From contig VZDJ01000116.1 of NCBI GenBank assembly GCA_008694505.1, forward strand, positions 17,659,716 through 17,723,715: a stretch of DNA of 64,000 bases, in the 5' to 3' direction. Made by a program: the position numbers and the translations under genes. The notes under the pieces are model-generated. The model was not told the origin of the DNA. It searched no databases and saw nothing but the letters and a program-made list of their open reading frames with translations. Below are positions 44,113-57,790 of this stretch, one piece after another (the stretch's first letter is position 1; each line of letters starts with the position of its first letter). The stretch comes from Cyanoderma ruficeps (Eukaryota; Chordata; Aves; Passeriformes; Timaliidae).

Positions 44113-44700
44113 TGTTACAGCAAGTACGGAAACAAATAAAAATCACAGCCACAATAAAGATAAATTTGATCGAATTGGGGGTGAAACGTGAGACAGGCCT
44201 CTATCACACCGTGTCTCCCCTTCGTTGGTCCCAAAATCCCAACACCAAGGTCCAGTTTTTATACTTTTTATTTTTCCTGGGGCAAGGTTTTCCTTTGTCC
44301 AGTTGTTTGGGTGTTGGTATTCATTGGTCTCCTTTTGGGATTCTTATTTTTTCGAGTGGGCTTTCAGAAGGAAACACAAAGATGTCTGAGTGTCCGCTGT
44401 AGACCATATTCAAGTTCTGAGTGGGTTTTCATGCAAACAGAGGAAGATGTCCATTGTAGATTCAATGATGTCTCTGGGCAGATGTTTCGACCATCAACAT
44501 GCTGGTTCAGCCGAGCCACCATTCATTCAAGTGCTGATGGCTCCAAATCCCTGCTCTGCCCCCCTTTCCTACGGCTTTTCAACAAATGTTTCTTTTCCTG
44601 CCTGTAAATCCTTTATTTCTCAGGCACAAATTAATACACAGAGATTATTTACAACACAGCACACAGCATTCAAAGAAATAAACCTGCTTTTTGCAAGTGT
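44113..44700 (-). mobile_element. Candidate solo LTR of an endogenous retrovirus
   Basis: Read on the minus strand, a TATA box (TATAAAAA, 44,256-44,263) is followed by a short GC-richer block with a GAGACACGG-type stretch. A T-rich, polyadenylation-like zone comes next, and the element ends in CTGTAACA at 44,113, as in retroviral LTRs that end in CA. No retroviral coding sequence is adjacent, so a solo LTR is most likely. The 5' edge near 44,700 is a guess and no target-site duplication was found. Recognition is by resemblance only. Confidence 0.35.
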
Positions 44701-47700
44701 CTGATTAGCAGGGCATAGTGACAACTAAGTTAAATTGATAAATCAATTAGTAGAAGAACATAAGCACACTTAAATCTCAAGTGACACCTGTTGGAGAGAA
44801 AATTGAGAAGAAATATGGAGGCAACACTCTTTATGCCAGTAATTCCCCCACTATTGAATATTATCTCTAGATGTATATACATTCAGTATGGCTAAAAGGA
44901 TACTCGGCTAAAAAGGAGAGATGGTTCCCCCCATGCTCTACTTCATGTTTTCATCATTCTGAGCATTGCCAAAACGAGCTCTCTCCACTACAGCTTCCTG
45001 CTTCCAACCAAACTTTCCAGAGTGACACTGCCGAGCAACCCTGGGACACCCTTAGGCCTTTTTCTCAGTGTCTTACTTGTCACTTAATGATGAACTGTTG
45101 ACTCTGGCATCTACATAAACACCCTGTGATGATCCAGAGGTCAAACCCTGAGCTAAGACAAACTGGCACACTTTTAAAATAAGCATTGGGAAATATTAGT
45201 GACCTTCCAAAACACCTATTGGCATTTTAATCCTTAGAAACTTCATTTGTAGGTACAAGGTCAGTATTTGCAACAGGTTAGCTGAGTCTGATTATCTGAA
45301 TATCATCTCTGATAAAGAAATGCTTTGGAGCTCAGCTATGCCTTTAATTTTATATTGTGCAACACCCACAGTTTATAATTAACTTGTAATTATTAACATT
45401 TATTTATCCTGTTTATAAAAAAATCCTCTTTAAAATTTGTTTTCATGTAATAGCCTAGAGGAAATTGAGAATTTTTTTAAATACACAAAACATGATGCAG
45501 CATGAACTCATCTAGAAAGCATTTCTTCTGTTAAAACTATGAAACAGTAGAGTTGAGTCACACAACACCTGAATAATTTACAGCTTCATTAAATGGGCCA
45601 CAAAAATGTAAAGGTTATAACTTGGCAGGTATTCTTACACTTCCCTCAACTGTGCCAAAGGAATTCCCTTTAATTCCTTCTTAGGGAAGAGTTTAACTTG
45701 TAAAAAGACAACTATAATCAATCCAATCAATTAGTTTCATCCATGTTCCTTATCAGTCACAGCTTTGCAAGACAGCTCATTCCTCTCTGCCCTCTGCTAA
45801 AGGTCACCACTCCCTCAGCTCTCCTTCCTGATACTGTAAGCACACCTTCCATATTTCCATCAAAGTAGTTTTTCCTGGTTTATTAAATAGATTTTTTTTT
45901 CACTAATCCAGATTTTTTTGAGTGAAATGAGCATGTGTGGGTAGAAACAAAATCTTCCTGCATTTCCCCACCAATAGCTCCAGCTCATATATGCATTCAG
46001 TTAACAGAGTTTCTGTAAGTTAATTCACCTTTGCCTTGGCTGGGCTGATCCTGCAAGAAGCATTTATCTCAAATGGTCTGTCCATGTTCCCTCCTATCAG
46101 CCAAACCCTTCAAGAGGATCAGGGGGGACATTCACAGCATTTGTTTGCTCTTCCTATATTTCTGCCCTCAGTGTGAGCAGCTGTGGCTCTTCAAAAGCAA
46201 GGAAACAAAACCATCTTCTTGACAAGCAAGGAAAGCATTTTTCACTTTCATACACTCAAAAAAGCTTGATTGCTTCATTATCGTCTGTAACTGTTGTGTT
46301 GTTGTTTCTTATGCAGCCCTGCACACAAGGCTGGTTGTGCTTGGCACTGGTCAAACACAGTGGCCTTTTGCTTTTCTTTTAAGCTGGGGACTGGAAAAGC
46401 CTTCCTGAGCAAAAGTCTTTGGTGGAAGTTTGATCCCTGAAAGTGGGTTGTGCTGCAAAAACATCCCACCTGAAAATCTTCCAGCCTCCTCTTCACCATG
46501 CTGGGCTCAGCACCACACCACCAGACACCTTTACAGCCCTGTGGTGAGCAGACTCCAAATAATCTCAAGGCAACAAAAGGTTTGTGTATTTCAGGAAAAC
46601 CAGTTCCCTGCTGCATTACAGGGTGTGAGGCAGAAGGCACCAGCCAGCTAAGAGGGAAGGATGGGATTTGCTTTTTCCGCAGCAGCGATAGCACTAAACC
46701 CCAGCCTTCTGCAAAACCAAGACAAATTGAAGAGATTTAATTACCATATCCCTCATTCCAAAAAGAAAGCAGGTACTGTTCTAGAGGGCATTTTGATTTA
46801 TTTCCTGATATCTATAACAGGAACTAATGTTTAGCATCAGAAACTAGACAGACTGAAATGAAAAATAAGAAACAGGAAAAGAGTGGCAGTGGTTAACTAG
46901 TAGAACAAATTATCAGGGGAAATGTTGGTTTTCTCATTTCCCAATGTCTTCAGATCTGTCTTTTTCAGAAAAAATATGTACTTTAGTTCAGCATAAATCA
47001 GTGGGCTGATGTGAAGAGGACAGGAAGAAATTGCAAGGCCTGTGAAAGATGGGAGGTCACTTAATGGGGTCTAATGGTCTGTGCCTGTTCTGCAGAGCCG
47101 AGCTCCAGAACAGGAAATAGAGGATTTCTTTTGCAGCCACATGCACACACATCCTGCACCCCAAGGGTTCCCACAGGCAGCTGGTATTTAGTCCCACACG
47201 GGGTGTTCCCCTGCTGATCACTGCGCCCACACTGCTGCTTGTTCAGAGCCACATGCCAGCTCCTGCAATGCTCCACATGCATTGCATGCTCCACATGCAA
47301 TTCCCAGCCCCTCTGTTTTTCTCATTCCAGGCCATGAAACAAATTGATATCCTCCTCACTTCTGCTCCACTCAAGCAAACATCCTAGACAAAACAGATCC
47401 TGGGTGTCCGACACACATTATCTGTCTTTACTATCCCATTATGCCTTTAAGAACAATACCAGTTTTATGTAATTTCTTCTATACTTTGACAGTGAGATTA
47501 GACAAGAAACCCACAAGTTCCCGTTGCTTTTTGGGGCCCCACTTCGATCACCACACCAAGAATGTTTTATTCAGCAGAAAAATATTGTCTTTGCCTCTTG
47601 TTTCCCACTAGAATCAGTCAAGTGCTTTTACAAAGCAAATCCTGACTAGTAACTCCCACATCCCCCTGGCTATTCTCTGATCACTCAGCTGCTGAGACAA

Positions 47701-50631
47701 GGGGACCAACAGGCAGCACAGCACACACAGGCAACTTGGGAAAGGTCTGAACAGCCTTTTGACAAACCTGTGTTTTGTTTTCTGGATTCCAGCGTGCCTA
47801 TCCCCATTCCTCTACAGCCCCATGCAGCAATCTTTCCACCTCTCCTTAAGCTTCCATTATACTTGACTATTATCGGTCTCTTTGGGATCACAGTATATTT
47901 CAAGATGTCCTAGCAAAATACTCTCATCGCAAAAATTGTTAAAACTTCATCCACTTCAATTATTGCATACAAATTTAGGCAGTAAGTCGGAGCTTTTACC
48001 TAGAAAAATCAAATGCCTTCTGTACTAAAGGACAATTATGTCTCATATCACTCCTATTACCTTTATATCTGCTAGCCCATCTCCCAGAAAGTTTGGCATT
48101 GGGAAGGGGCTTTTGTTTGCAGAATCTCTGCACATCTTCTGCCCACCAACACCAGCATTGCCAAGTAAATATGGTCACCATGTCATAGGAAAACAGAGGT
48201 CAAGTACTTCTGTAAAGCCACATCACAATTCATCTACCAAGCAGTAAAAGAATACCAGTCTTAAATATCTCCCACCTGACCCAGCTGTCTTCTCCCTGGA
48301 CCCTCCCAGCAGGAGCAACTGGAGCTGGTTGATTTTTACCTAATATCCCAAGCAAGTGCTGACTTTTTCCTTCCTTATTTTCACACTTTATCAGTGCCCT
48401 GAGCAATGCTTGTAGACATTCCCTCATCCCCACATATTCCTGCAGTTCTTTCTTCACACTCCATTTATATCAGACTTCTGGGGACAAATCAGTGATTTTT
48501 TTCCTTTCCCTCCCAACTTGGTGGTTATTACAAGGTAGGATGAGGCAGGTCTCAGCCTGATGATCTCATATGGAGACCATCTCTGACAAATGCCTTCCTT
48601 CTACACAATTTTCACCTTTGAGGACAGGGGTTTTACTTTATCCACCTCTGTCAGTGTACAAACACCTGCAGAGTGCATCAGTTCATGCTGTCCCTGCTGT
48701 ATACTTGAGGATAGCCCCTGTCTCTCACAAAGGGACCTGAATACTTATCCTCATGCTATTTACAAAACACATAAATTATATATGTTCCTTTTCCAGATTA
48801 GGTATAGGTGGCCCATTCACTTTAGTCAAAACCAGTGGTTTATGCCTCAAATTCATGTTATAGGTGTCACACCAGCTTAACAGTCCCTTAACATCCCTAC
48901 AAACCACCAGCCCCTAATGGAAACTGGCTTGTGATGGCAAATGCACCCAAAGCAGCAGGAATTTCCTCCAGGGCAACAAAACAGCCAGAAACAGGTAAGA
49001 AAAATAAAGCAGTGACATAAGTGGTCACAAAAACACTGCTCCAAAATTACTTTAGATGACTCAGAGTAAGAGTACCTTCATTTTATACCTTTCCAGTGCT
49101 GCCAGGTTCCCTAGAAATCCATGCTAGGAGGGAACCCACTGGACCACCCAGACCTGAGGCAGGATCAGCCATGCCTGCACCGTCCCCAGCCACTCCTTAC
49201 CTACACTAAACCCGAGGACCCCACTGCTTCTGCAAAGGACACAGCTTTCCTGGGAATAACGGCTGTGCTGGAGACACTTTCAGGTGCTAAGGGAACTGGA
49301 CAAGCCCATCACACACCCCCCAGCATCAAGCCCATGCACTTCTTTTCACCTTGCAAGTTTGCCCTGGCAGCAGCAGAGCTTGGGGAAAGCACAAGTGAAA
49401 TGAAGAAAAATCACTACCTTGGCCACGCAGTGGCAAAACTGCTGTTCTTCAAAGTTATTTTCATCTCTCCCGGGTCACTGAGGCTGTCAGAAGTTAATTA
49501 GCATTTCCAGACCAGGTTGTGCAGTGCGAGGGAGACACCTCTGGCACAAGGACGGGAGTGTGCAGCCCTCTAGTGCCCGCCACGGTACTGCCACAGGGAC
49601 CATGTCCCTGCAGAGCTGCACAGCTTTCCACCTCTGCCGTGAGCACCTGCCACTCCTGAATCCGCTCCTGACAGGCAGCAAGTCACAGGCTTTGCACCCT
49701 GAGGCCCAGGGCACATTTAAAATAAATAAATAAAAAAACCAACAAACTGTTTGGCTTTCAGCTGCCTTCAAGTACAGGGTCAGCACAGAAGCTCTCTTCT
49801 CCTGTACCTTCTTCTGTTCCAGCTCCTTCCAGCCACAAACCTTCCCTCAGCATGCAGGGCAGGCACATCTGCATTTTTACTGAATGGTAACATTCCCATC
49901 AGGCCACATTTTTTCTTATCTCCCTAACTTATCTGTGACTGCAGAACATTTCCCCTTGGACTGGGACATCAGCTCTGACTTGGGATGCAAACCCACACTT
50001 CCTCAGGGTCCCCGTTACAGTGTCACAGCTACTGCATTTAAACACTTTGCGCACGATCCAGCTGCCCTGTCCGCTCTGACACTAGCCCTTCACTAACCCC
50101 CAAGGGACCCAAAGCTGAGCTGGCAGCCAAGGTGGCATCAGGGCTGAGCCCCTGTGCCAGGTCAGCCCTTCTCCACCCACATGGAAGCTGTCTCCACCCC
50201 TCCTTACAGTCCCTGCTGGCTTTTAGGGGTCTTCTCCCCTTGTATGCCCACTCTACCTCCTGTGCCTGGCAACTGTCTGAAGACCCCAGAGTACACCTCT
50301 GGGAGACACCCAGCTACTCCCCAGAGCCACACCAAGCTGCTGGGTTTGCCTGCCATGACCTTTATTTGCTGACAGTTCCCCTCAGTCTGCTCTTACCATC
50401 TCCCGGTCTAATGACGTCAAGACTCCATCCCAAATGCTCTCCAGGTGCTAATTGAATCCACCTTCCCTTTCTGCTGCAGACCTGGGGCCACAGCACTGGG
50501 CAGCTTGGCTTAAAGGCCACATTCCTGGGGACAGTGATTGCTTCAGCTGCCACAGCTTGAAGATAACGCAGCTCTTGGCAGACACAAAGACCTTTCCTCA
50601 TCTCATTTATTTCACACTGAAGTAACATTTT

Positions 50632-50645
50632 TGTGTGTGTGTGTG
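50632..50645. repeat. TG dinucleotide microsatellite
   Basis: Seven TG units in intergenic sequence. Confidence 0.8.
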
Positions 50646-51179
50646 ATGCTGAGGGCTTGGTTTAGCTACCTGAGCATCTGCCCAGCACCAGAGGACACCT
50701 GAGACAGCCCAGGGGGTTGGCAGAGATATCAGAGGACTCCAGCAGGCCTGTGACCTGCAGGCCAGGTGGAGCACCCCAGGCCATCTCCAAGGGCTCTGAT
50801 CCCTTTGTTCAGGTAGATGTAGTAACTCCATCTTTGTATAGCAAATCCATTTCCAGATCAATGCTTTCCTACTTTCATGTCTAGAGAAAAGCTTTTGTTT
50901 TCAAGTCCCCACCAGGCAGGACGTCTTCCTTGAAAACTCACTTTGGAGTCCCTTTGGGCTGGCCTGAGGGGTGGGGGGCAGAATACAGCTGCTGCCAGCT
51001 GTGATGGGTTTAGCCACCCATATTCAATGGGCTGGGGTAGAAACAGGTGCCTTGTCCCAGGATACGGATCCCTACAGAGCCAGCCCTAGCATCTATTCCC
51101 AGGACACCCCGTCTGCTCCCAGTCAGGTGCTCTCCCAGCAGCTTTCACTTGCCCGGAAAGCTTTAAAATGCCCAAGTTG

Positions 51180-51660
51180 TTGTGCTTTTCTTCCCCGCAC
51201 AGATGATTCACTGCACTCTTCTCTGTAAAGAGTGGGTGGATCCCAGCTGGATTTCCGGGAGCAACACAGCACCGATTCCGGGCTCAGGGAGCAGCAGCAG
51301 CTCCACACCTCCTTCTCGACATCATCTCTATCCGTCCTGCAGCAAAGCACAAGTGCAGGAGCAAACTTTGGTTCACGCACACCTGCAGAACGCTTATGGA
51401 GTGTGGAGGGGAAAGGGAGCTCCAGTGTGCCCTGAGCCGGCTCACTGGATGCGGGCGGGCTGCTGGGCACTGGGCACCCCTCGTTGCCGGGCTCCCCTCT
51501 CTGCCGGGCACCCCTCACCGCCCACTCAGCCTCTGCAGGCTCCTTTCCCCCCCAGCAGGAGCGCAGCCCCGCGGGCAGTCTCATCACAGCCGCCTCGGGC
51601 TGCCTGGATGCTGAGGGTTAACTGGCTCCCGCCTCCCACTGTGCCCTACTTACGAGGCGA
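51180..51660. other. GC-rich patch in right flank
   Basis: Raised GC and CpG relative to the surroundings, with overlapping open frames on both strands that match no family I know. Better read as composition than as a gene. Confidence 0.35.
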
Positions 51661-54600
51661 GACCAGCGTTCGAAAAGAGAAGTGCTGGCAAAGCTCAAAA
51701 TATTTTTTTTTTTCCAAGGGACTAATTGCAAGGCTAGCTGAAAGGAATTACTTAGGGAAGAGCTGACATTTCCCTTGGTATTCCTCATCGCGCATCTGTG
51801 GGTATGGAGCAGTGTGGGAACCAGCATGATGCTTGAAAGCTTCCCTATACATGTAACGCCGTCCCTAATCCAAAAACCCCCTGCAAAACTCCATCTCCTC
51901 TCAGATAAGACCTGGGGCAGGCAGGAGCATCCCTGTCAGGAGGGCCGGTAGGAACTGGGGCCACTTCCCCGTTATCCCAGCACAGGGGCAAACCCCTCAC
52001 TTCCTGTGCCCCAGCGCCGGGTGCTGCCGGGGGCTCTGGGAGCCCCGGGAAATGTCGGGATTTTAACCACCAGAGGGAGGAAAGGGAGGTTGGACATCAC
52101 CGAGATGGTGCACAGAGCTCCAGCACTGTGCAATGAATCTCAGATCCGGACACGGACACTGAAATCTCCCCCTGAGGTACCTCCCTGAGCTGGGACCCAT
52201 CCCAGGACCCGTCCTGCTCTAGCCACACACAGCACTTGCCCCTGGCAAAGGTCTTTTCAAGCAGGAACATGACTTTGCACATCAGGGCAATTTAAACTTG
52301 AGAAAATATCAATTTGGGTGCAGAGCATAAGGAGAAGCTCCCCCGAGATGATTCTGAAGGGAAATAAACCCCACGTTCTTAAACACCTTCTTGTGGCCCT
52401 TTCATTCCTGGAGAAAGGTTTTTCCACCCTGTGACCTTCTGGGTGAATCCTCTGCCCCCGCCAGTTCCCACCACCAGTGGGTAACTCCAACCTTTCCCCC
52501 AGCCCCTCTTTCACCCCTGCCAAAAATTCGAGCTTCTGCAGGTGCTGAGTCAGCATTTGGGATGCTCACAATCCTCCATCCTTCTTGCATGCTGCTCCTC
52601 TCCTAGTCTAAATCCCTGTGATCCCAAACCCTGACCATTTGCTAATGGAAAGCTTGGATGGGGGACCAGCCCCAGTCTGAGTCTTTCAGGAGATGCTGAA
52701 AGGCAATACTCCACTGTGCCATTTCTGGGAAGAGGCTCAGCTTCCCTGCAGTCTCACTTGCCTTCACTCTCACTTCTCCACCAGCAGAGCTTTCCCCTCC
52801 GGGGAAGCCTTCCTGCCTTCTGATGGAAACCTGCCAAATTCGGCAGTGGATGCTGCCCAGTTTCTGGCTGAGTGTGACCAGCCAGGGAGGCTCCATCCCA
52901 GGGGGAAAGGATGTGGTCATTCCTGTAAGCCGCCCCTGACACCCCACACAGAGATAGTGGGAAGGGGGTTTGGCTGGAATTTGTCCAGATACAAATGCCT
53001 TCCAAGGAGTGACTCAACCCTGTGGTTTTCCTCCCTTCCTTGCCAGCAAATTTGATTCCCAAATTGCTTCAGGGCTGCTGGAAGGCAGGGCTGCTGTGCC
53101 AGCAGTGGGTCAAGGGGCAGCCCTGCCTCCCCATGCCCTCCTCTCCTCAGCCTTCCTCCATCTCCCAGACTTCTTCAGTCCCAGCCTCTCATTTTGCTCC
53201 CTCTGCAAAGCTACATGGAAAAGGGGAAGGCTGCCAGCATCCACGGGCGAGGGCTGGAGGGGAAACAGGAACCTTGAGGGGAAAAACATCCCAAGAAACT
53301 CCCTTTCCCCCCAGCCATGCTTCCGCTGGGGCTGCCAGCACTGAGGGGACAGGTTTATGCTGGCAGATCACACTTGGTAGGGAGCTGCATGGGGTATGTG
53401 CTGCTTTCAGTGTCTCTTTGGGGGCAGAAGGAATTGCCTCCAGAGAGGTAAATGCCATCTCTGGTGGTCACACCAGCTGAACTTCTGTACATTTCCATTT
53501 ATGAAATCTCACCAGATTTCTATCCAGGTGGCCAGAGAGCAGGAGGTCTCAAAGGATGCAAAAATATGACATAGGCTAAAAAAAGGAAGCCAGGTGGAGG
53601 GGGAGCCCGAGCTCAGAGCAACACAGCCTGAGCAAAACCCTGGCTGTGTACAAAAAGCTCTGCTGGGGAGAGAGGCAGAGCAAGTCCCCTTGGCAGGAAA
53701 ATACCCACTGCTGGCCAGGCCTTTGTACAGTTTTTTGCAGAGCATCACTGATGGTTATAACCATGCCGGAGCTCCTCTATAGCCATGCAAATGCTCTGTG
53801 CAGGGCATGGAGGGCAGGAGTCCACACCAGCATCCATCCCCCAGGCTGTGAGGTCTGAGTGCATCTGCAAGCACTGCAGGAGCAGCCCATCCCACAGGAC
53901 ACTTGTGATGGAGGCTGCACCTCAGCCCCTCCAGGCTCTCCGTGTGCAGTCGGGGCTGGCATCACAAAGGGGCTGAGAATAGGCTGAGCATCAGCCAAGC
54001 TGCCTGTCCTGCCACCCCAGCTCTGAGGCCACTGGTGTGGCCTCTCACACCTGGTCTTGAGGATCAGGCTCTGCGGACAAACCAAGGCTGCTCAGCTCTT
54101 CAGCAACGGCATCTCTGTCTCCATGCTGTCAGGAGAAAAAGCACCTGCTGAGCCCATGCTGTTCCTTAACACCACATCCTTCATCCCAAGGGCAAGGCTG
54201 AAAGCTGTGGTTTCCCTCATGTATGACATTTCTCAGAGGAGGAACAGGGGCTTGAAGGCAGTTTGCTGGCTTAGGGGAAAAGGAAAAGGAAAGACACACA
54301 AGGGCCACTAAATCTCACAAAGCCTGATGGTTGTAGGTTCAAGTCTGGAGATGGACCGAGCCTCACCTAAGGCTCAAGTGTGGGATTAGCTCTGTGTCAG
54401 ACGTCTGTGAGTCTTCACCCGAGAGAAACTGCCTGGAGAGGGGCAGCAGGTGCTGGCTGGGCATGACCCTGGATCTGGGCACTACTGTGGGCTTCTCTAC
54501 TAAAGGGCCAAACAGTCTTTGTTGCCTCCCAGCCCCTCCAGCTGAAGCCTTCTTGCTGTGCACAGCCTGGGCCTGCAGCCTAGAGCAGCTTCCCAGAAGA

Positions 54601-57479
54601 GATTGAATCTCCCAGCAGGAGACCACCTCAGATGGCCATGAAAGCTCTTGTCCCACTCCAGCCCCAGAGGCAGTGGCTACCACTGGGACACTCCTGGAGG
54701 CTGCAGACATTTCACTGGTCCTCTTTCCAGTGTCCTGCCCCAGGGCAAGGAGCAACTGCATCAGCTTCATCCAAAACCCCGCAGTGCTGTGGGACTCAGG
54801 CACTCGGAAAGCACACATCAGCCCTTCCCTAAGGCTACTTTCTGCTTTCAGCAGTAAGACTGCAAGGTGTTCTAATTGCTGGCTTATTTCTGAGCACTAA
54901 ACCACACCCTAGTCCTGCTACCTGGCTTTTTTTGCAGTCACAGGAGATCAAAGGTGGGGGATTTTGACCTAATTTCTTTAGAGGAGTAGGAAAAGCCAGC
55001 TGCTCTCTCTTACTTTGCCCCCTTCCCAGAGCTGGAAGGTGGATTTTCTCCCCCCGGGATGGAGTTCCAGTCTTACAGGGGCAGTTCCCCTGCCCCTTCT
55101 CCCACAGGACCACCCTAACAAGGGCAAACCTGTCGTGTCGTGTCTAGCCATGCGCCCAGCACAGTGAGGCTACAGGAAGCTCCCCCTTCCCCCCATAAAT
55201 GCCAACCCACTGTCCTTCCGCAGGGGGCTGGGCCAGGCTGCTCCTCACTCACACCTGCTGCCGGCTGAAGGAGACACGGGAAATCTGGAGAAATGGGAAC
55301 TAGGAACAGCATCAGGTCTCAGCTGTGGCAGTGGCACGAGGAAGGGATGGGTCCCACAGTGTGACCCCAGAGACTGCTTCTGCACACTCACCTCTGCCCA
55401 CCAGACCTATAAAAACTGGGATTCAGACAGTCACTCCAACTCCAAGCACACTCTTCCTCCTCTTCCTCCCACAACCTGCATTGTGAGAACTGGCAAAGAT
55501 GTTCACCAGCAAAACTGGTGCAAAGAAGTGCATGCCCTTCCTCCCACCCATGCAGGGTCTGAGCTGCCCTGATGCCCATCCCCTTGGCATCAGGCCTGCA
55601 GTGACTTCCCTGTTTGCCCTACTTGTGCCTCTCTCTTGCCTGCTTCTTCCCCTGTTCCCCAGTGGTTTTCCAGCTCAGGAGCTCACCAGACCCTTCCCAG
55701 CAGGCAGACACATACAGAGCATGTGGGGGACACATGAACCAAGGAGAGGGGTGCGAAGAAGTGGCCAAGCCAGCCATGGTACTGGGAACAGGGACAACCC
55801 TTCTGGTGGCAAGATTTGTCCTGGGGAAGGTAGCAGTAGGCAGAGGGATGTCCAAGATCTGACCCCAGCAAGGACAAGCAATGCAGCCAGTGTAGGGAGG
55901 CATTTCGCCAGGCCCCATCCCCAATGGGGACATCAGTGTCACAGCCCTGATGCTGCAGTGCTGCCTTGAAGAGCTGAGCAGGCAGCAAGGAAGGAGCAGG
56001 GAGATCTCCCGCCCTCCACACCTCTCAGTGTGGCACTGAGAGCTGCCAAAAGTGATGGCTGTGGGGAGGGAGTGCTGGTTGCTCCTAAGCTGTGTCATGT
56101 TTGGGTGGGACTGTGGCAGGTGAGCAGGAGGGCAGCTCCACCCTGAGAAATCAGAGATATTTCAGGTCACAGATCCACATGTCAAAGTTCCTGTCCAGCC
56201 CCTTGATGGAGCTAAAGGGCAGAGAGTGGCAGTCATGCAAAGCTGAGGTGTGCAACCAAACCACACCTGACCACCTGAAAATACACTGAATTCCTGATAT
56301 TGCCTGCTTTAGGGGCTTCCATTGATAAAACTGTGGCTCCAGCTAGGTCACCTCCATGACAGAGCCTTCCAGGTGCTTCCCACTCCAGAAACACCATGGC
56401 AGCTTCCAAAAGACAAAACAACTCTGTAAATTTTATCTGAACCTGCGGGGCAGCTGTTGAGCCCAGGCAGGGCAGTGAAGGCAGCCAGGCATGTCAGGCA
56501 TCTCGCCATCCCCCCTCAATTGATTTGTCAGTTTATTTCTGGGTTTGTTCACCGTGGCACAGAAGGAGCAGTGGCACTCACCCCACCATCAGCTCAGTGC
56601 CACAGCCAGTGCTGGGGCCCCAGATTTTGATTTCCAGACTGCTGGCAGAGGGGAACCTCTCTGATGTCGCTTCTGAGCAAAAACAATGGTTGTGCTTTGG
56701 GTGGCACTGACAGAATGCTGGAGGACAGGACTTTAAGAAAAAGGAGTTCCACCAGACACATGTGCTTACCCACCAGAGCTGGCAGCAGCCAGTAGGGGCT
56801 ACTTGCTTGGCCATAATGTCCCAGGGAACATCATCTATCAATGTCCCCAGGGAGGGCAGCCAGCTCCCTGTGGTGCCAATGGGCATGCCACTGGATGAAA
56901 CACTGGCTGCCAAATGGGATGCTGGCTGGCATATTCCCAGGCCCTTGGCAGCACCTGCTACTGGCAGGGCTCTGTGGGCTGAGGATGGACACAGCTCATC
57001 ACAGATGTCAGTGATGTGTATGTGACCCCAACTCTGGCACTGTCCCCACTTGCAGAGGCACTACGTTAAAGGGGGAACTGAATGGGCTTTGGTGGGGTGA
57101 GGCCGAGGTACATCTGAGTCCCGGGGGGATTTTCACTCCCAAAGGAGGAGGCTGAGCTGGTCAGGCAGCCACCCTTGAGCTTGTGCCAGGCAGGCAGCAT
57201 TCAGGTGCCCCCTCTACTTGGCTGGGGAGGAAATTTTGTCTAACCAGGAGAGTCGTGGAGTGCTGGACCACGAGCACAAGACCTGCCAACCACACCACAG
57301 TTTCCAGGGAAAGAGGTCCCCTCTGGCATCCACGCCTTCCCGGGAGGGAGAGGCTGCTGGGGGCCGTGGCCCTGGCACGGGGATGCCAGTTGCTCCCTCC
57401 CACGGCTTCCCCTTTTCTCAGAAAGCCTGGAAACCAAAGGTGAAAGAAGTGGGTGGAAACTCTGTGCTGCCGTCCAGGA

Positions 57480-57790
57480 AGAGAAGTGAGTAAGTCGGCT
57501 GCAATATTTAACTGTGCCTCCGGCCCCGCCGCCCGCAGACCCGCCTCGACGGGAGCCGGAGCTGCCGGGTGAGTGCCGGGGCCAAGGGAGGGTCTGCGCC
57601 GGAGCGGGGGGACCGGTGTGCCTGCAACGAGGGGATTTCTTGGCTGCTGTTCTAGCCAAGGAGCCGCAGCCCGGGCGCTGCAGAGGGCGGCTCTGCCCGT
57701 GCCGAGCAGGGGGGGCGCGGTGACGTCTCTGGGTTGATGGCAGCGCACCCGCTCCCGGCTGCGGGAAGCGGGACGGGAGGTGTCAGACCC
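57480..57790. promoter_or_regulatory. Small CpG-rich patch
   Basis: CpG-dense, GC-rich sequence in an otherwise CpG-poor flank. It contains an exon-like unit on the plus strand (see 57,539-57,568). It may be an orphan CpG island or the promoter of a non-coding RNA. No protein is recognised. Confidence 0.4.

Noticed and set aside
51182..51766. A 194-residue open frame and the opposite-strand 154-residue frame
   Set aside because: Mutually overlapping frames in a GC-rich patch with no recognisable domain or splice structure.
54320..54360. A tRNA-like B box (ggttcaagtctgg)
   Set aside because: No A box or acceptor stem around it; a short match is expected by chance.
57161..57748. A 195-residue minus-strand open frame near the 57.5-kb patch
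   Set aside because: Compositional Ala/Pro/Arg richness and no homology; it is better explained by CpG content.
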